64,000 nucleotides of DNA from Herminiimonas arsenitoxidans (GTDB lineage: Bacteria; Pseudomonadota; Gammaproteobacteria; Burkholderiales; Burkholderiaceae_D). Of the stretch, positions 1 to 9,612 are shown piece by piece. The stretch lies in the NCBI RefSeq assembly GCF_900130075.1, contig NZ_LT671418.1, positions 3,720,001-3,784,000 of the forward strand. The letters are read 5' to 3'. The position numbers and the translations under genes were made by a program. The first letter of the stretch is position 1, and the number at the start of each line of letters is the position of its first letter. A model generated the notes under the pieces. The model worked only from the letters and a program-made list of their open reading frames with translations, had not been told where the DNA came from and searched no databases.

Positions 1-315
1 TCCAAGCTGGTGGATAAGCTGGGTAACTTCCCGTTGCCGGTAGAAGTGATTCCGATGGCACAAGCAGTTGTTGCGCGTAAACTGGCTGCGCTCGGTGGTG
101 AGCCGCGCTTGCGTGTGAAGGATGGCAAGCCAGTGGTGACTGATAACGGCTGTTACATCATTGATGTGCTGGGTTTGCAGATACAGAATCCCGCAGAGCT
201 TGAAGCGCAGATCAACGATATCGTCGGCGTAGTGACGGTGGGCTTGTTTGCACGACGTGGCGCGAATGTTGGCTTGCTGGGAACTGCCGATGGTGTGAAG
301 CGCTTGAGCTTCTAA
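1..315 (+). CDS. rpiA: Ribose-5-phosphate isomerase A, C-terminal part
   Basis: This is the 3' end of a gene that begins before the window; the frame is open from base 1. RpiA interconverts ribose 5-phosphate and ribulose 5-phosphate in the cytosolic pentose phosphate pathway. The visible ~104 residues carry the family's C-terminal signature: F-P-L-P-V-E-V near the start, V-T-D-N-G followed by I-I-D-V, then L-E-x-x-I-N-x-I-x-G-V-V, and a closing G-L-F-A-R-R and G-T-x-x-G-V. The stop is TAA. It faces the next gene convergently, with a 34-base gap. The identification is firm; only the N-terminal two thirds, including the catalytic region, is missing from view. Confidence 0.95.
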   Translation, partial: SKLVDKLGNFPLPVEVIPMAQAVVARKLAALGGEPRLRVKDGKPVVTDNGCYIIDVLGLQIQNPAELEAQINDIVGVVTVGLFARRGANVGLLGTADGVKRLSF

Positions 316-349
316 TTGCAGCAACAACAGCTTATTCAAACAGAGCAGC

Positions 350-2449
350 TTATTTCTTCAACAAATCCAGAAAGTTTTTGTTCGGAATAGGCTTGCTCAT
401 CAAATATCCCTGACCTTCGTTACAGCCGTTTTCCAGTAAGAACTGGAATTGGTCTTCGGTTTCTATACCTTCTGCCAGCACGGTCAGATTCAAATTCCGC
501 CCCAGTGAAATGATGGCTTTGACGATGGCGGCGCTGTCCTGATCGGTTGCGATGTCGCGCACGAAGGATTGATCTATCTTCAAAGTATCGACCGGAAAGC
601 GTTTCAGATAACTCAGGCTGGAATATCCGGTACCAAAATCATCCAGCGAAATTTTCACGCCGAGCGCACGTAGCTGCGTCAGCATGGCAAACGATTTCTC
701 GACATCGGTGGTCATCACGCTTTCTGTAATTTCCAGTTCCAGATACTGCGGTTCCAGATCGGTTTCGGTCAGGATGCGCTCCACCATTTCAACGATATCG
801 CCTCGCGCTAGCTGGCGTGGCGACAGGTTGACCGAAATCGGAATTGGCGGATAGCCGGCTTTTTGCCACGCGCGATTCTGGCGGCAGGCTGTACGCAAGA
901 CCCATTCACCTAATGGAATAATCAAGCCGGTTTCTTCCGCTAGCGGAATAAAACTGGCTGGCGAAATCATGCCGGAGTGTGCGCTGTTCCAGCGTATCAA
1001 AGCCTCTACACCGATGATTTTGTGTGTGGCGAGGCTGACTTTGGATTGGTAGTGCAATACAAAGTTTTCGTTAGAAATGGCCTGGCGCAAGTGGTTTAGT
1101 AATTCCAGCCTGTCGGTGACGGAATTGTTCATTTCTGCCGAGAAGTACTGGAAGTTATTGCGGCCCAAATCCTTGGCCTTGTACATCGCGGAATCGGCAT
1201 TCTTCAACAGTGTCTCCACATCGCGACCATCGTCGGGGCAGAGTGTGACGCCTATGCTGCAAGTAATTTGGAATTCCAGATCATTGGCTTTCCATGGTTG
1301 CGCCACTTCATGCAACACGCGTTGCATGGTGTGCGAAATCGCTTCCTCACTCGGCTGGTCAGTGAGCAAGAGGACGAATTCATCGCCGCCTTGACGTGCC
1401 ACGGTATCGCTTTCGCGCAGACAGGAAGTCAGGCGATGTGCGGTAATGCGCAATAACTCATCACCGACTTGATGACCAAGGCTGTCATTGATGAATTTGA
1501 ATTGATCCAGATCGAGGAAGGCAATTGCAGTCAGATTGCCATAGCGCGCGGAATGCAAGACCGCTTGTTGCATGCGATCGTAGAGCAGCGTTCTATTTGG
1601 TAGGCCGGTGAGTGCATCGTGTGTTGCCTGGAATTGAATTTCCGCTTCATGCAGTTTTCGCTCGGTGATGGCTTCTACCGTGCCTTCAAAGAAGAGCAGG
1701 GTACCCGCGCTGTTATGGACGGCGCGGGCGTTTTCTGAAATCCAGATCACGTCGCCATTGCGTCTATGCACGCGAGATTCAAAATTGGTCACAACACCAT
1801 GCTTGGCCATCAGGCGCATGAATTCGGTACGGCGTTGCGGATCGACATAAACCTGATGATCAATGTCGCGCAGTGTGGAGATCAACTCCTGCGGCGTATC
1901 GTAACCATACATGCGCGCGAGCGCAGGGTTGACCGCAAGATAACCGTCGTTGGGGGTTGACTGATAAATGCCTTCGATCGCGTTTTCAAAGATGCTGCGA
2001 TAGCGTCGTTCTGCTTCGCGCAAGGCCTCATCCGCTTGCTTGCGTTCGGTTATGTCCTGGATAAAACCTTCCAGAATGTCGCGTGATTCACTGTCGTGAG
2101 TGATGTTGGTACCACGTTCCCAGACATGCCGAATCGTGCCATCGGCACGCACGATGCGATATTCGATGTCGAAGCGCCGGTTATTTCTGACTGCTTCCAG
2201 AACGGTCTCGTGCACATGCTGGCGGTCATCCGGATGTGTGATCTGGTCGTAGGAGATGCGGCTGTTGAACAGAATATCTTCTTCGGTATAACCCGTCAGT
2301 GCCAAGCATCCTTCGCTGACGAATTCCATGGTCCAGTGTTCATCCAGGCGGCATCGATAGACCATGCCTTCTAAATTGGCAAGTAGGGTACCCAGCAAGC
2401 GCGCTTGCAAGGTTGGATCGGCAGGATGGGATGGCATGGAGAGCAACAT
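350..2449 (-). CDS. PAS-PAS-GGDEF-EAL cyclic-di-GMP signalling protein
   Basis: A 699-residue protein with no evident membrane segment or signal peptide. Domain order: PAS/PAC about 20-140, second PAS/PAC about 145-270, GGDEF about 275-435, EAL about 445-695. The diguanylate cyclase signature G-G-D-E-F is intact. The phosphodiesterase domain keeps E-A-L (in V-E-A-L-I-R-W), D-D-F-G-T-G-Y and the late A-E-G-I-E-T motif. Both catalytic halves therefore look competent, and whether synthesis or breakdown of c-di-GMP dominates cannot be read from sequence. The two PAS domains suggest sensing of redox state or a small ligand, which is inference. Neither the ATG used nor the internal ATG at 2437 has a convincing ribosome binding site, so the start is uncertain by a few codons. 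It appears to be a single-gene unit. Confidence 0.9.
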   Translation of the reverse strand: MLLSMPSHPADPTLQARLLGTLLANLEGMVYRCRLDEHWTMEFVSEGCLALTGYTEEDILFNSRISYDQITHPDDRQHVHETVLEAVRNNRRFDIEYRIVRADGTIRHVWERGTNITHDSESRDILEGFIQDITERKQADEALREAERRYRSIFENAIEGIYQSTPNDGYLAVNPALARMYGYDTPQELISTLRDIDHQVYVDPQRRTEFMRLMAKHGVVTNFESRVHRRNGDVIWISENARAVHNSAGTLLFFEGTVEAITERKLHEAEIQFQATHDALTGLPNRTLLYDRMQQAVLHSARYGNLTAIAFLDLDQFKFINDSLGHQVGDELLRITAHRLTSCLRESDTVARQGGDEFVLLLTDQPSEEAISHTMQRVLHEVAQPWKANDLEFQITCSIGVTLCPDDGRDVETLLKNADSAMYKAKDLGRNNFQYFSAEMNNSVTDRLELLNHLRQAISNENFVLHYQSKVSLATHKIIGVEALIRWNSAHSGMISPASFIPLAEETGLIIPLGEWVLRTACRQNRAWQKAGYPPIPISVNLSPRQLARGDIVEMVERILTETDLEPQYLELEITESVMTTDVEKSFAMLTQLRALGVKISLDDFGTGYSSLSYLKRFPVDTLKIDQSFVRDIATDQDSAAIVKAIISLGRNLNLTVLAEGIETEDQFQFLLENGCNEGQGYLMSKPIPNKNFLDLLKK

Positions 2450-2618
2450 GATTGGATGCAGTATTTTAAATCACGAACGTCACCCAGTTTTCCCAGCCTC
2501 TGGGTGGTGCAAGCGTATCGCTCAGGCAAATGCCTACTTTCCATGAAGCAATAATGGTGCCATCTGAATTGCTTATTTTTGCACCTGAGTGGTGCAATTC
2601 CCTATGAGGGAAAGGTTG

Positions 2619-3485
2619 TCAGCTTGCTAGTGTATTGAGTGGGATTTTTAGATAGCGCACACCGTTGTCATCGGCTGGAGGCATATTGCCGGCGCGGATA
2701 TTGATTTGAATTGCCGGCAAAATGAGTGTGGGCATGCCCAGTGTTTTATCGCGTGCGGTGCGCATGGCGACGAAATCGTCTTCGTCTATGTCTTTGCGTA
2801 TATGGATGTTTGTGGTGCGCTGTTGGGCGACCGTGCTTTCCCAAGCGGGAGCGCGGCCATTGGGCGGATAGTCATGACACATGAACAAGCGTGTTGTGTC
2901 GGGAAAGCTGAGGATTTTTTGTACTGATTGATACATCGTATGTGCATCGCCACCGGGGAAGTCGCAGCGTGCGGTGCCGGCATCCGGCATGAACAAGGTA
3001 TCACCGACAAAAATGGCGTCGCCAATGTGATAGGCCATATCGGCAGGCGTATGGCCCGGCACATACAGCGCCTTGGCAGTCAGATTGCCAATGTGGAATT
3101 CTTCGTCTTCATGAAACAAGTAATCGAATTGCGAACCATCGAATTTGAATGAATCTTCCAGATTGAAGATGTCATCAAAGACGCGTTGTACCTTGGTGAT
3201 CATCTGGCCGATGGCAATCTTGCCACCTAAATGATTTTTGATATAAGGCGCAGCGGATAGATGGTCTGCATGTGCATGCGTCTCCAATATCCATTCGACG
3301 ATCAGTTTCTGTTCTTGAATGAAGTTGATCAGCTTGTCGGCAGAGGTAGTGCTGGTGTGACCTGACTTGGGATCGTAATCGAGTACCGAATCGATGATGG
3401 CGCAGGCTGATCCGCGTGCTTCGTACACCACGTAGCTGACGGTTCCTGTTTCTGCATCAAAGAACGGTTGCACGATAGGTGGCAT
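2619..3485 (-). CDS. MBL-fold metallo-hydrolase, persulfide dioxygenase (ETHE1/Blh) type
   Basis: A 288-residue metallo-beta-lactamase-fold protein. The metal motif T-H-A-H-A-D-H is present near residue 75, with later ligands in P-G-H-T-P-A-D and the C-terminal C-H-D-Y. An opening of the V-x-P-F-F-D-x-x-T-x-T-x-S-Y-V-V type is typical of the ETHE1/Blh group, whose members are mostly glutathione-persulfide dioxygenases of sulfide oxidation; some are annotated only as beta-lactamase-like hydrolases. The ATG at 3485 is chosen because GAGGA lies about seven bases upstream; an earlier in-frame ATG at 3575 lacks such a site and would add an atypical leader. No rhodanese domain or sulfide regulator is adjacent, so the sulfur role rests on family resemblance. 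Confidence 0.85.
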   Translation of the reverse strand: MPPIVQPFFDAETGTVSYVVYEARGSACAIIDSVLDYDPKSGHTSTTSADKLINFIQEQKLIVEWILETHAHADHLSAAPYIKNHLGGKIAIGQMITKVQRVFDDIFNLEDSFKFDGSQFDYLFHEDEEFHIGNLTAKALYVPGHTPADMAYHIGDAIFVGDTLFMPDAGTARCDFPGGDAHTMYQSVQKILSFPDTTRLFMCHDYPPNGRAPAWESTVAQQRTTNIHIRKDIDEDDFVAMRTARDKTLGMPTLILPAIQINIRAGNMPPADDNGVRYLKIPLNTLAS

Positions 3486-3620
3486 GGGCGATTCCTCGAT
3501 TAAGCTTGTGCGTGATGGGGACGGTAGCGTGCGGTGTGCCGCAAGAAGGCAACACTTGAATGACAAGAGAAGCATTCATCATCGATGAAGGTTGGCTGTC
3601 ATAAACCTCGATGTGGAGTT

Positions 3621-3663
3621 GGCAGGACTGTGGCGCGCATTATATTGCGTGCCACAGTCTGCC
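3621..3663 (-). terminator. Strong hairpin, terminator-like
   Basis: An imperfect inverted repeat with arms 3621-3639 and 3646-3663 (one bulged G, one G-T wobble) lies just past the stop of the small minus-strand gene ending at 3671. There is no clear T run on the minus strand, so intrinsic termination is only suggested; it may protect mRNA 3' ends instead. Confidence 0.4.
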
Positions 3664-3670
3664 TTGTGCA

Positions 3671-3841
3671 TCAGCGTGGTTTGTCGGCGATTTCTCGCGC
3701 CATGCGATCTTGTCTGTCGTAGAAATCCAGCGTACCGATATCGCCGCTATTGCGCTGTCTGGATGGGATCAGATGTTCGATATCGGGCATCAGCTCGTCA
3801 TCGATTTCCATATCCTCTTCGCTACCCCAACTCGTATTCAT
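3671..3841 (-). CDS. Small acidic protein of unknown function (56 aa)
   Basis: A short gene that I do not recognise. The ATG at 3841 has an excellent Shine-Dalgarno sequence (GGAGGA) four bases upstream, which is the main reason for calling it; the open frame continues upstream without a better start. The protein is rich in Asp, Glu and Met in its first half (E-E-D-M-E-I-D-D-E-L) and has charged Arg/Asp stretches near the end (D-F-Y-D-R-Q-D-R). No Cys pairs, signal peptide or membrane segment is visible, so it is probably cytosolic. It lies 58 bases downstream of the ABM-domain gene on the same strand and could be its second cistron; a hairpin follows it. Confidence 0.6.
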   Translation of the reverse strand: MNTSWGSEEDMEIDDELMPDIEHLIPSRQRNSGDIGTLDFYDRQDRMAREIADKPR

Positions 3842-3899
3842 AAATCCTCCGTAAGCCGGTATTTTACGATGCTGATACGTAAAGGGCCAGCACCCAGAA

Positions 3900-4229
3900 T
3901 CAGCCGAGAGAATCAGGCACTTCACCGCTGCCGGGTAATTTGGCAACTAGCACGGTCAGCTTTTCAATGACGGGAGGTTTTGCCAGCAAATCTGCAGCGA
4001 CTTCGCCTAATGCTTTGGCAATTGCGCCATCGAGATGCGCTTGCTGACCCGATTCGTTGACGAAGGCGTCGAAGATGCCGAAGGTATTGGCATTCAATTT
4101 GATTGCAAACCAGGCAACTGTTGCCGGTTCACCTAGTGCATAAGGCAGTTGAGCACGCAGAAATTCTTCCAGCTCTTTTTCCTTGCCTGGTTTTGCTTCC
4201 AGGCGAACTTGCAATCCGACGTTAACCAT
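3900..4229 (-). CDS. ABM-domain (putative quinol monooxygenase-like) protein
   Basis: A 109-residue single-domain protein of the antibiotic-biosynthesis-monooxygenase fold. The opening V-x-L-x-V-R-L-E-A-K-P-G-K-E followed by E-F-L-R and the central T-V-A-W-F-A-I and F-x-I-F-D-A-F segments are typical of the family, whose members are small cofactor-free monooxygenases or dimeric binding proteins such as YgiN. The ATG at 4229 is supported by AAAGGAG about seven bases upstream. It is divergent from the chromate transporter across a ~300-base region. The substrate cannot be deduced. Confidence 0.75.
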   Translation of the reverse strand: MVNVGLQVRLEAKPGKEKELEEFLRAQLPYALGEPATVAWFAIKLNANTFGIFDAFVNESGQQAHLDGAIAKALGEVAADLLAKPPVIEKLTVLVAKLPGSGEVPDSLG

Positions 4230-4525
4230 GATGTGTCTCCTTTATCGTTGGCGATTGAGTACCCATGTGGTGCAGACAGCGTTGTAGAGAACGACGATTG
4301 ATTGTAATCCTCATTATCGATTCTTGAACAGGCGAGCTATTTCGCACGATTTGGTTCCGTGAGTTGTTGATGGATATGTGTTTCCAGAAAAGTGACGTTA
4401 TCAAGTTGCAGCGCATCGTATTTGAGGCTTCTTCATGACAGGACAAATTGTCCTTCAGGCAAACTCGATTAGTATGTTTGTTTATATTTTGAGTGCAACA
4501 ACAGATGTTGCCCACGGAAAGTGAC

Positions 4526-5725
4526 ATGGAGCAGAGTAGTTTTGGCCGCGCCTGGATGGTGTTTCTGATCTTTTTGCGTTTGGGGCTGACGTCATTCGGC
4601 GGCCCTATCGCGCATCTGGGCTACTTCCGTGATGAATTTGTCACGCGTAGGCGTTGGCTCAGTGAGCGTAGTTACGCCGATCTGGTCGCCTTGTGTCAAT
4701 TTCTACCAGGTCCAGCCAGCAGCCAGGTTGGCATGGCGCTTGGCTTGTCGCGTGCTGGGTTTTCTGGTGCGCTGGCCGCTTGGGCAGGATTCACTTTGCC
4801 GTCGGCGATGCTGCTGGTTTTATTTGCGCTGGGCTTATCTGCCTTGGGCAGTACATTTCCCGTCGGTGTACTGCACGGTTTGAAAGTGGTGGCCGTCGCT
4901 GTTGTCGCGCAAGCGGTGTGGGGCATGGCGCGTAATCTGTGTACCGATATTCCCAGAATTTTCATCGCCTTAATATCGGCAGCCATTGTGCTCATGTTGC
5001 CGAATGCCTGGAGCCAGATTGGTGTGATTGTGCTTGCCGGCCTTACGGGATTGTTGTTGTTCAAACCAGCTAAGGACTTGCTGCATGAGCCACTTTCAAT
5101 TCCGCTCAGTCGACGCGTGGGTGTAGCGCTAATTATTACCTTTTTGGTTTTGCTGATTGGCTTGCCTATAGCTGCGCAAGTGTGGAGCAATCAGACATTG
5201 GCCATCATTAATGCTTTTTACCGGGCAGGTTCATTAGTCTTTGGTGGCGGTCATGTTGTCTTGCCCTTGCTGCAAGCCGCGACAGTGCCGAATGGCTGGG
5301 TATCAAATGAAACTTTTCTGGCGGGTTATGGCATGACGCAGGCAGTGCCGGGACCATTGTTTACCTTCGCTGCTTTTCTTGGTGCATCGATGAATCTGGC
5401 ACCTAATGGCTGGATCGGTGCTGCTGTGTGTTTGCTCGCCATTTTCGTGCCGTCGTTTTTGCTAGTGGCCGGTGCGTTGCCTTTCTGGGAACAATTACGT
5501 AGCAGCGTGCGTATTCAGGCGGCGTTCGCTGGTGTCAATGCTGCTGTCGTCGGTTTGCTGCTGGCAGCGTTGTATCAACCAGTGTGGACCAGCGCGATAT
5601 TCACGCTGGCAGATTTCGGTTTGGCACTTGTTGCACTTGTCGCTCTGATGTTCTGGAAATTGCCGCCTTGGTTGGTCGTCATTGCTTGCGGTGCAATAGG
5701 CTGGTTGTTGAGTATTGCTGCTTGA
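4526..5725 (+). CDS. chrA: Chromate transporter, CHR family (long form)
   Basis: A polytopic inner-membrane protein of about 400 residues with two homologous CHR halves. The N-terminal half has F-G-G-P-I-A-H-L-G-Y and F-L-P-G-P-A-S-S-Q; the second half has F-G-G-G-H-V-V-L-P-L-L and G-Y-G-M-T-Q-A-V-P-G-P-L. Family members export chromate from the cytoplasm, often by proton antiport. I prefer the ATG at 4526, preceded by GGAAAG, although the frame is open to a GTG at 4493 and an ATG at 4505. No chrB or chromate regulator is adjacent, so whether it confers chromate resistance or moves another anion is open. Confidence 0.9.
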   Translation: MEQSSFGRAWMVFLIFLRLGLTSFGGPIAHLGYFRDEFVTRRRWLSERSYADLVALCQFLPGPASSQVGMALGLSRAGFSGALAAWAGFTLPSAMLLVLFALGLSALGSTFPVGVLHGLKVVAVAVVAQAVWGMARNLCTDIPRIFIALISAAIVLMLPNAWSQIGVIVLAGLTGLLLFKPAKDLLHEPLSIPLSRRVGVALIITFLVLLIGLPIAAQVWSNQTLAIINAFYRAGSLVFGGGHVVLPLLQAATVPNGWVSNETFLAGYGMTQAVPGPLFTFAAFLGASMNLAPNGWIGAAVCLLAIFVPSFLLVAGALPFWEQLRSSVRIQAAFAGVNAAVVGLLLAALYQPVWTSAIFTLADFGLALVALVALMFWKLPPWLVVIACGAIGWLLSIAA

Positions 5726-5845
5726 AAGGCTGATATTTAATGAGCGTATGACAACATCGTATTGCAGCGTACAGACGAGAAAATACACACATCCTGCGGT
5801 CTATGACTTATCATCGTGGCCCATTTCATTTTCAGAGGTTTTTCC

Positions 5846-7096
5846 ATGACAAACGCGTGCGGCGTCGATTTTGGGACGTCGAATTCGACAGTCGGCTGGA
5901 GCCGTCCCGGCACCTCGGCATTACTGCAACTGGAAGATGGCAAAGTTACATTGCCGTCCGTTGTTTTCTTCAATGCGGATGAAGAGCAGGTCTATTACGG
6001 TCGTGCTGCATTGACCAATTACCTGCAAGGTTATGAAGGTCGCTTGATGCGCTCGTTGAAGAGCATGCTCGGCACCAGCTTGATCGATGATCAGACCGAG
6101 GTGATGGGCAAGGCCTTGCCGTTTCGTACCTTGCTGACACAATTTATCGGCGAGTTGAAGCATCGCGCAGAAAAAGCGGCAGGGCGTGAATTCAGCAGTG
6201 TTGTTCTCGGCCGTCCGGTGTTCTTTGTCGACGGTAATGAAGAAGCCGATATTCTCGCTGAAGATACCTTGTATGAAATCGCGCAATCCGTCGGTTTCAA
6301 GGACATTGATTTTCAATTTGAACCGATTGCAGCAGCTTTCGATTACGAATCGCAGATCACAAAAGAAGAACTGGTATTAATCGCCGATATCGGTGGTGGT
6401 ACTTCAGATTTTTCGCTGGTACGACTGTCACCTGAGCGCGCGAAAAAAGTCGATAGACGCGACGACATTCTGGCGACTGGTGGTGTGCATATCGGCGGTA
6501 CCGATTTCGATAAATATTTAAGTTTGACCAGCATCATGCCTTTGCTCGGCCTCGGCAGTCGCTTGAATAACAATGCGGAAGTGCCATCCAGCTATTACTT
6601 CAATCTTGCTACCTGGCACACGATCAACCTGGCTTATACGCAGAAGACCTGGTTGCAGATCAAGGATATCTATCGTGATGCCCGAGAAAAGGACAAACTC
6701 GATAGCCTTTTGGATTTGATTGAAAATCGCTCAGGTCACTGGCTGGCATTGAAGGCAGAAGAGGGCAAGATTGCATTGTCGTCAGAGCTGGAAACAGAAC
6801 TGTTGCTGGATCGTCTATCTCCCCGTCAGACCTTGACCTTGCGCCGTGATGAGTTTGACGATGCAATTGGCAAGATGGTTTCAACTATCGAAGGCACGGT
6901 AGCTAGTCTGCTTAACGATGCGGGTATCGAGGCCAGTGATGTGGATACCGTTGTGTTTACCGGCGGATCGAGTGGCGTGAATTTGTTGCGTGAAAAAATC
7001 AGTTCCCTGTTGCCTGAAGCGCGGCGTGTGGAAGGTGACTTATTTGGCAGCATAGGCGCAGGACTTGCGCTCGATGCAGTCAGAAAATTCGGTTAA
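5846..7096 (+). CDS. yegD: Hsp70-like protein of the YegD family
   Basis: A 416-residue actin/Hsp70-fold ATPase without the substrate-binding C-terminal domain of DnaK. Phosphate-1 loop G-V-D-F-G-T-S-N-S near the N terminus, phosphate-2 loop D-I-G-G-G-T-S-D-F in the middle, and an adenosine motif V-F-T-G-G-S-S-G near the C terminus are all present. This architecture matches E. coli YegD, a putative chaperone of unsettled function. The ATG at 5846 is preceded by AGAGG at good spacing; an upstream in-frame GTG at 5816 is less likely. It is a probable single-gene unit, closed by the terminator at 7164-7191. Confidence 0.88.
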   Translation: MTNACGVDFGTSNSTVGWSRPGTSALLQLEDGKVTLPSVVFFNADEEQVYYGRAALTNYLQGYEGRLMRSLKSMLGTSLIDDQTEVMGKALPFRTLLTQFIGELKHRAEKAAGREFSSVVLGRPVFFVDGNEEADILAEDTLYEIAQSVGFKDIDFQFEPIAAAFDYESQITKEELVLIADIGGGTSDFSLVRLSPERAKKVDRRDDILATGGVHIGGTDFDKYLSLTSIMPLLGLGSRLNNNAEVPSSYYFNLATWHTINLAYTQKTWLQIKDIYRDAREKDKLDSLLDLIENRSGHWLALKAEEGKIALSSELETELLLDRLSPRQTLTLRRDEFDDAIGKMVSTIEGTVASLLNDAGIEASDVDTVVFTGGSSGVNLLREKISSLLPEARRVEGDLFGSIGAGLALDAVRKFG

Positions 7097-7163
7097 AACC
7101 GGAGATTCATTCCTACCTTCAAATCTTTCTTGTCGATCAGTATTTGGAAATGGTATAAACAAT

Positions 7164-7191
7164 TTGCGCATTTACGATGCGCAATTTTTTT
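7164..7191 (+). terminator. Rho-independent terminator after yegD-like gene
   Basis: An 8-bp stem (TTGCGCAT at 7164-7171 with ATGCGCAA at 7177-7184), a 5-base loop and a run of seven T. It lies 68 bases past the stop codon and should separate this gene from ppx. Confidence 0.75.
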
Positions 7192-7350
7192 ATGTGCGTG
7201 GAAATGCGAAGGGCGATGGCAATCTTGCAGGTGAGAATTGTCATGACGCGGTAATAATGCGGGCTTATCGTCACGAGCTTTTCACGCGAAATCGCATGAT
7301 GCCACTGCACAGTTCAAGCTACGAAACTGGTGCGTGATCGAGAGGATGGA

Positions 7351-8805
7351 ATGTTTGCAGCAGTAGATCTAGGCTCCAATAGTTTTCGCCTGCATATCGG
7401 GCGCCATGATGGCGACACGATACGCATCATCAAGAGCGCGCGCGACCCGATACGCCTTGGTGCTGGCTTGGACAGCAAAGGCAATCTCACTGCAGCAGCA
7501 ATGGAAAGCGCGATCGAATCGCTCGGGCGCTTCAATTCAATTTTAAGTACTTATCCGCTGAACGCCGTGCGCGTGGTGGCGACCAATACGATACGTATCG
7601 CGAAGAATGCCGCAGTCTTTCTGCCTGCCGCTGAGGCCGCAATTGGCTATCCGATTGAGATCATTTCCGGCGAAGAAGAAGGCCGCCTGATTTATATGGG
7701 CGTGGCCAGTACGCTCTCGCAAAATGAACGTCGTCTGGTGCTGGATATCGGTGGTGGTTCGACTGAGCTGATACTGGGCAAGGGGCCGAAGATAGAGCAG
7801 GTGGAATCGTTCAGCATCGGTACCGTGCCACAAAGTCTGACGTTCTTCCCCAATGGCGTGATTGAGGCAGCTGCATTTGATGCAGCGATTCTTTCTGCTC
7901 GTTCGCGTTTTGAAGATGCTGTGCCTTTATACAAATCTGATTTGTGGTCGAATGCGTATGGCTCGTCTGGCACCATGCGTGCAATTGCCGATGCAGTTGG
8001 CAAGAATGGTTTGGGTGATGGCTTGCTGACGCTTAAAAGCCTGGAGGCGCTTAAACGTCGTTTGATTCAGTTTGGTCACGCGAGCAAGATCGATTTGATC
8101 GGAATGAAAAGCGATCGCGCTGCGAGCATTACCAGCGGTCTGGCCATACTGATTGCGCTGATGCAGGAATTTGGTATCAAGGAAGTCAAACCGATCGAAG
8201 CTGGCCTGCGCATGGGCGTACTGTGGGATTTGCATTTGCGTGCGACCAAGCGCGACCGCCGAGACGAATCGGCACGCGATTTTCTGCAGCGTTTTAAAGT
8301 GGATGAAGCGCGTGCAGAACGCGCGGCACAAGTAGCGAGCGCAATTTTGACCTTGCTCAAGCCTAGCGATGAGACTTACGCCAAGCTGCTGTACTGGGGC
8401 GCCTTGTTGCATGAAGTCGGCTTGATGGTGTCGCATAGCGGCTATCACAAGCATGCGGCTTACATGATAGAGAATGCCGATTTACCGGGTTTTACCACGC
8501 GTGAGCAACGCGTGATGAGTCGTCTGGTATTGGCGCAAAAAGGCAATTTACGTAAAGTGGCGGACAGTTTGTCTGACGCCAATTTTGCCAAGGCGGTATT
8601 GGCTTTGCGTTTGGCGGTGATGTTCATGCATGCGCGTCTTAATATCGGTATTGACGAGGTGCGTCTGAAAATGAAAAACCGGATAGAGCTGGAAATCGGT
8701 AAGGAATGGGTGACTGGCCATCCGACGGTTTCTTACTGGATGGATAAAGAAAAAGAATGCTGGAGTGAAGTTGGCATTGATTTTTCTATCAAATTGACTA
8801 GCTGA
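7351..8805 (+). CDS. ppx: Exopolyphosphatase, Ppx/GppA family
   Basis: A 484-residue cytosolic enzyme that removes terminal phosphates from polyphosphate (or, for GppA, hydrolyses pppGpp). The N-terminal ASKHA-fold half shows A-A-V-D-L-G-S-N-S-F-R, the S-G-E-E-E-G segment and the D-I-G-G-G-S-T-E-L phosphate loop. A-Y-G-S-S-G-T-M follows, and the C-terminal HD-like helical half contains L-L-H-E-V-G-L. The ATG at 7351 sits behind GAGAGGA; a GTG 21 bases earlier is in frame but lacks a site. Ppx rather than GppA is assigned by length and this domain layout. No ppk is adjacent. Confidence 0.88.
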   Translation: MFAAVDLGSNSFRLHIGRHDGDTIRIIKSARDPIRLGAGLDSKGNLTAAAMESAIESLGRFNSILSTYPLNAVRVVATNTIRIAKNAAVFLPAAEAAIGYPIEIISGEEEGRLIYMGVASTLSQNERRLVLDIGGGSTELILGKGPKIEQVESFSIGTVPQSLTFFPNGVIEAAAFDAAILSARSRFEDAVPLYKSDLWSNAYGSSGTMRAIADAVGKNGLGDGLLTLKSLEALKRRLIQFGHASKIDLIGMKSDRAASITSGLAILIALMQEFGIKEVKPIEAGLRMGVLWDLHLRATKRDRRDESARDFLQRFKVDEARAERAAQVASAILTLLKPSDETYAKLLYWGALLHEVGLMVSHSGYHKHAAYMIENADLPGFTTREQRVMSRLVLAQKGNLRKVADSLSDANFAKAVLALRLAVMFMHARLNIGIDEVRLKMKNRIELEIGKEWVTGHPTVSYWMDKEKECWSEVGIDFSIKLTS

Positions 8806-8855
8806 GTCAACGTAGCTGTCGTGAGCTACTCTAGTGCGATACTCGTAGCGTCTCT

Positions 8856-9551
8856 TTAAGCGATATTTTTCGCTTTTCGACTCGGTTTTAATTTCAAAAT
8901 GGTATCGGGAAAGTTCTGAGGCGACTGCAGTATTTCTAATACGTGCCTTCCTATTTCCAGGTCTGTTATCCAGTTTGGTTCTGCGATGTGCTGGCGACTG
9001 TGGCCATTCACCATAGACATGATCATCAATTCTTTGATGATGAGATTCTTACCCCTGCATTCCATATCGAGCGACTGATACATCATTCGTAGCGATGCTT
9101 GGCACATTGAGATATGAGCCGAATTAGGCGCTATAAAATCAGCCATACCCCCACCTATTCCGATGAAGGTTCCTCCAGATATTAGTTCTGGGATGAGACA
9201 TTTAGCTGCATTAAAGTGGGTGATGACATTGTCTCGCATGAGCTGAAGCAGCGCATCTTCATTCCAGCTAAATAGTGGACACTCACTTGCGGGAGCACTC
9301 GCGGCAACGATCACGGCATTTATGCTGCCGACTGTTGCAGATGCATCCTGCCAAAGTCGACGCGTTCCCTGTTCCGTAGAAATATCCCCTTGAATCAGCT
9401 TTAAACGATTTGACGCGAATGCCGCACGTAGTTCTTCCAGTCGGGATGACGTGCGAGCAGAGGCAATGACGTTCCATCCGGCTTCTAGTAAAACACTGGT
9501 AATCCCGCGTCCTACGTCTCCTGATGCTCCAATGACAAGAACATTGCGCAT
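8856..9551 (-). CDS. SDR-fold protein with degenerate active site
   Basis: A 231-residue short-chain dehydrogenase/reductase fold. The Rossmann glycine motif G-A-S-G-D-V-G-R-G is intact at residues 8-16, so a dinucleotide could bind. The catalytic tetrad is not: the segment aligning with Y-x-x-x-K reads I147-S-M-C-Q151, the usual Ser strand reads G-I-G-G-G, and the N-N-A-G loop is absent. It may be a regulatory or scaffolding NAD(P)-binding protein, or use other chemistry. The ATG at 9551 follows GGGAG; an upstream in-frame start at 9593 is possible. It is divergent from etfBA, and the intergenic region holds two copies of the cluster-wide operator, so it probably belongs to the regulon. Confidence 0.75.
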   Translation of the reverse strand: MRNVLVIGASGDVGRGITSVLLEAGWNVIASARTSSRLEELRAAFASNRLKLIQGDISTEQGTRRLWQDASATVGSINAVIVAASAPASECPLFSWNEDALLQLMRDNVITHFNAAKCLIPELISGGTFIGIGGGMADFIAPNSAHISMCQASLRMMYQSLDMECRGKNLIIKELMIMSMVNGHSRQHIAEPNWITDLEIGRHVLEILQSPQNFPDTILKLKPSRKAKNIA

Positions 9552-9612
9552 GATGCTCTTACTCCCTTTTTGTTTTGTTGTTTTTACTGTCACTCATAGG
9601 CTGTAAACTTCC

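Noticed and set aside
4222..4527. 101-codon minus-strand frame in the ABM/chrA intergenic region
   Set aside because: The start lies inside the chrA gene region, no ribosome site is seen, composition is not protein-like, and it overlaps the promoter region and the ABM start.
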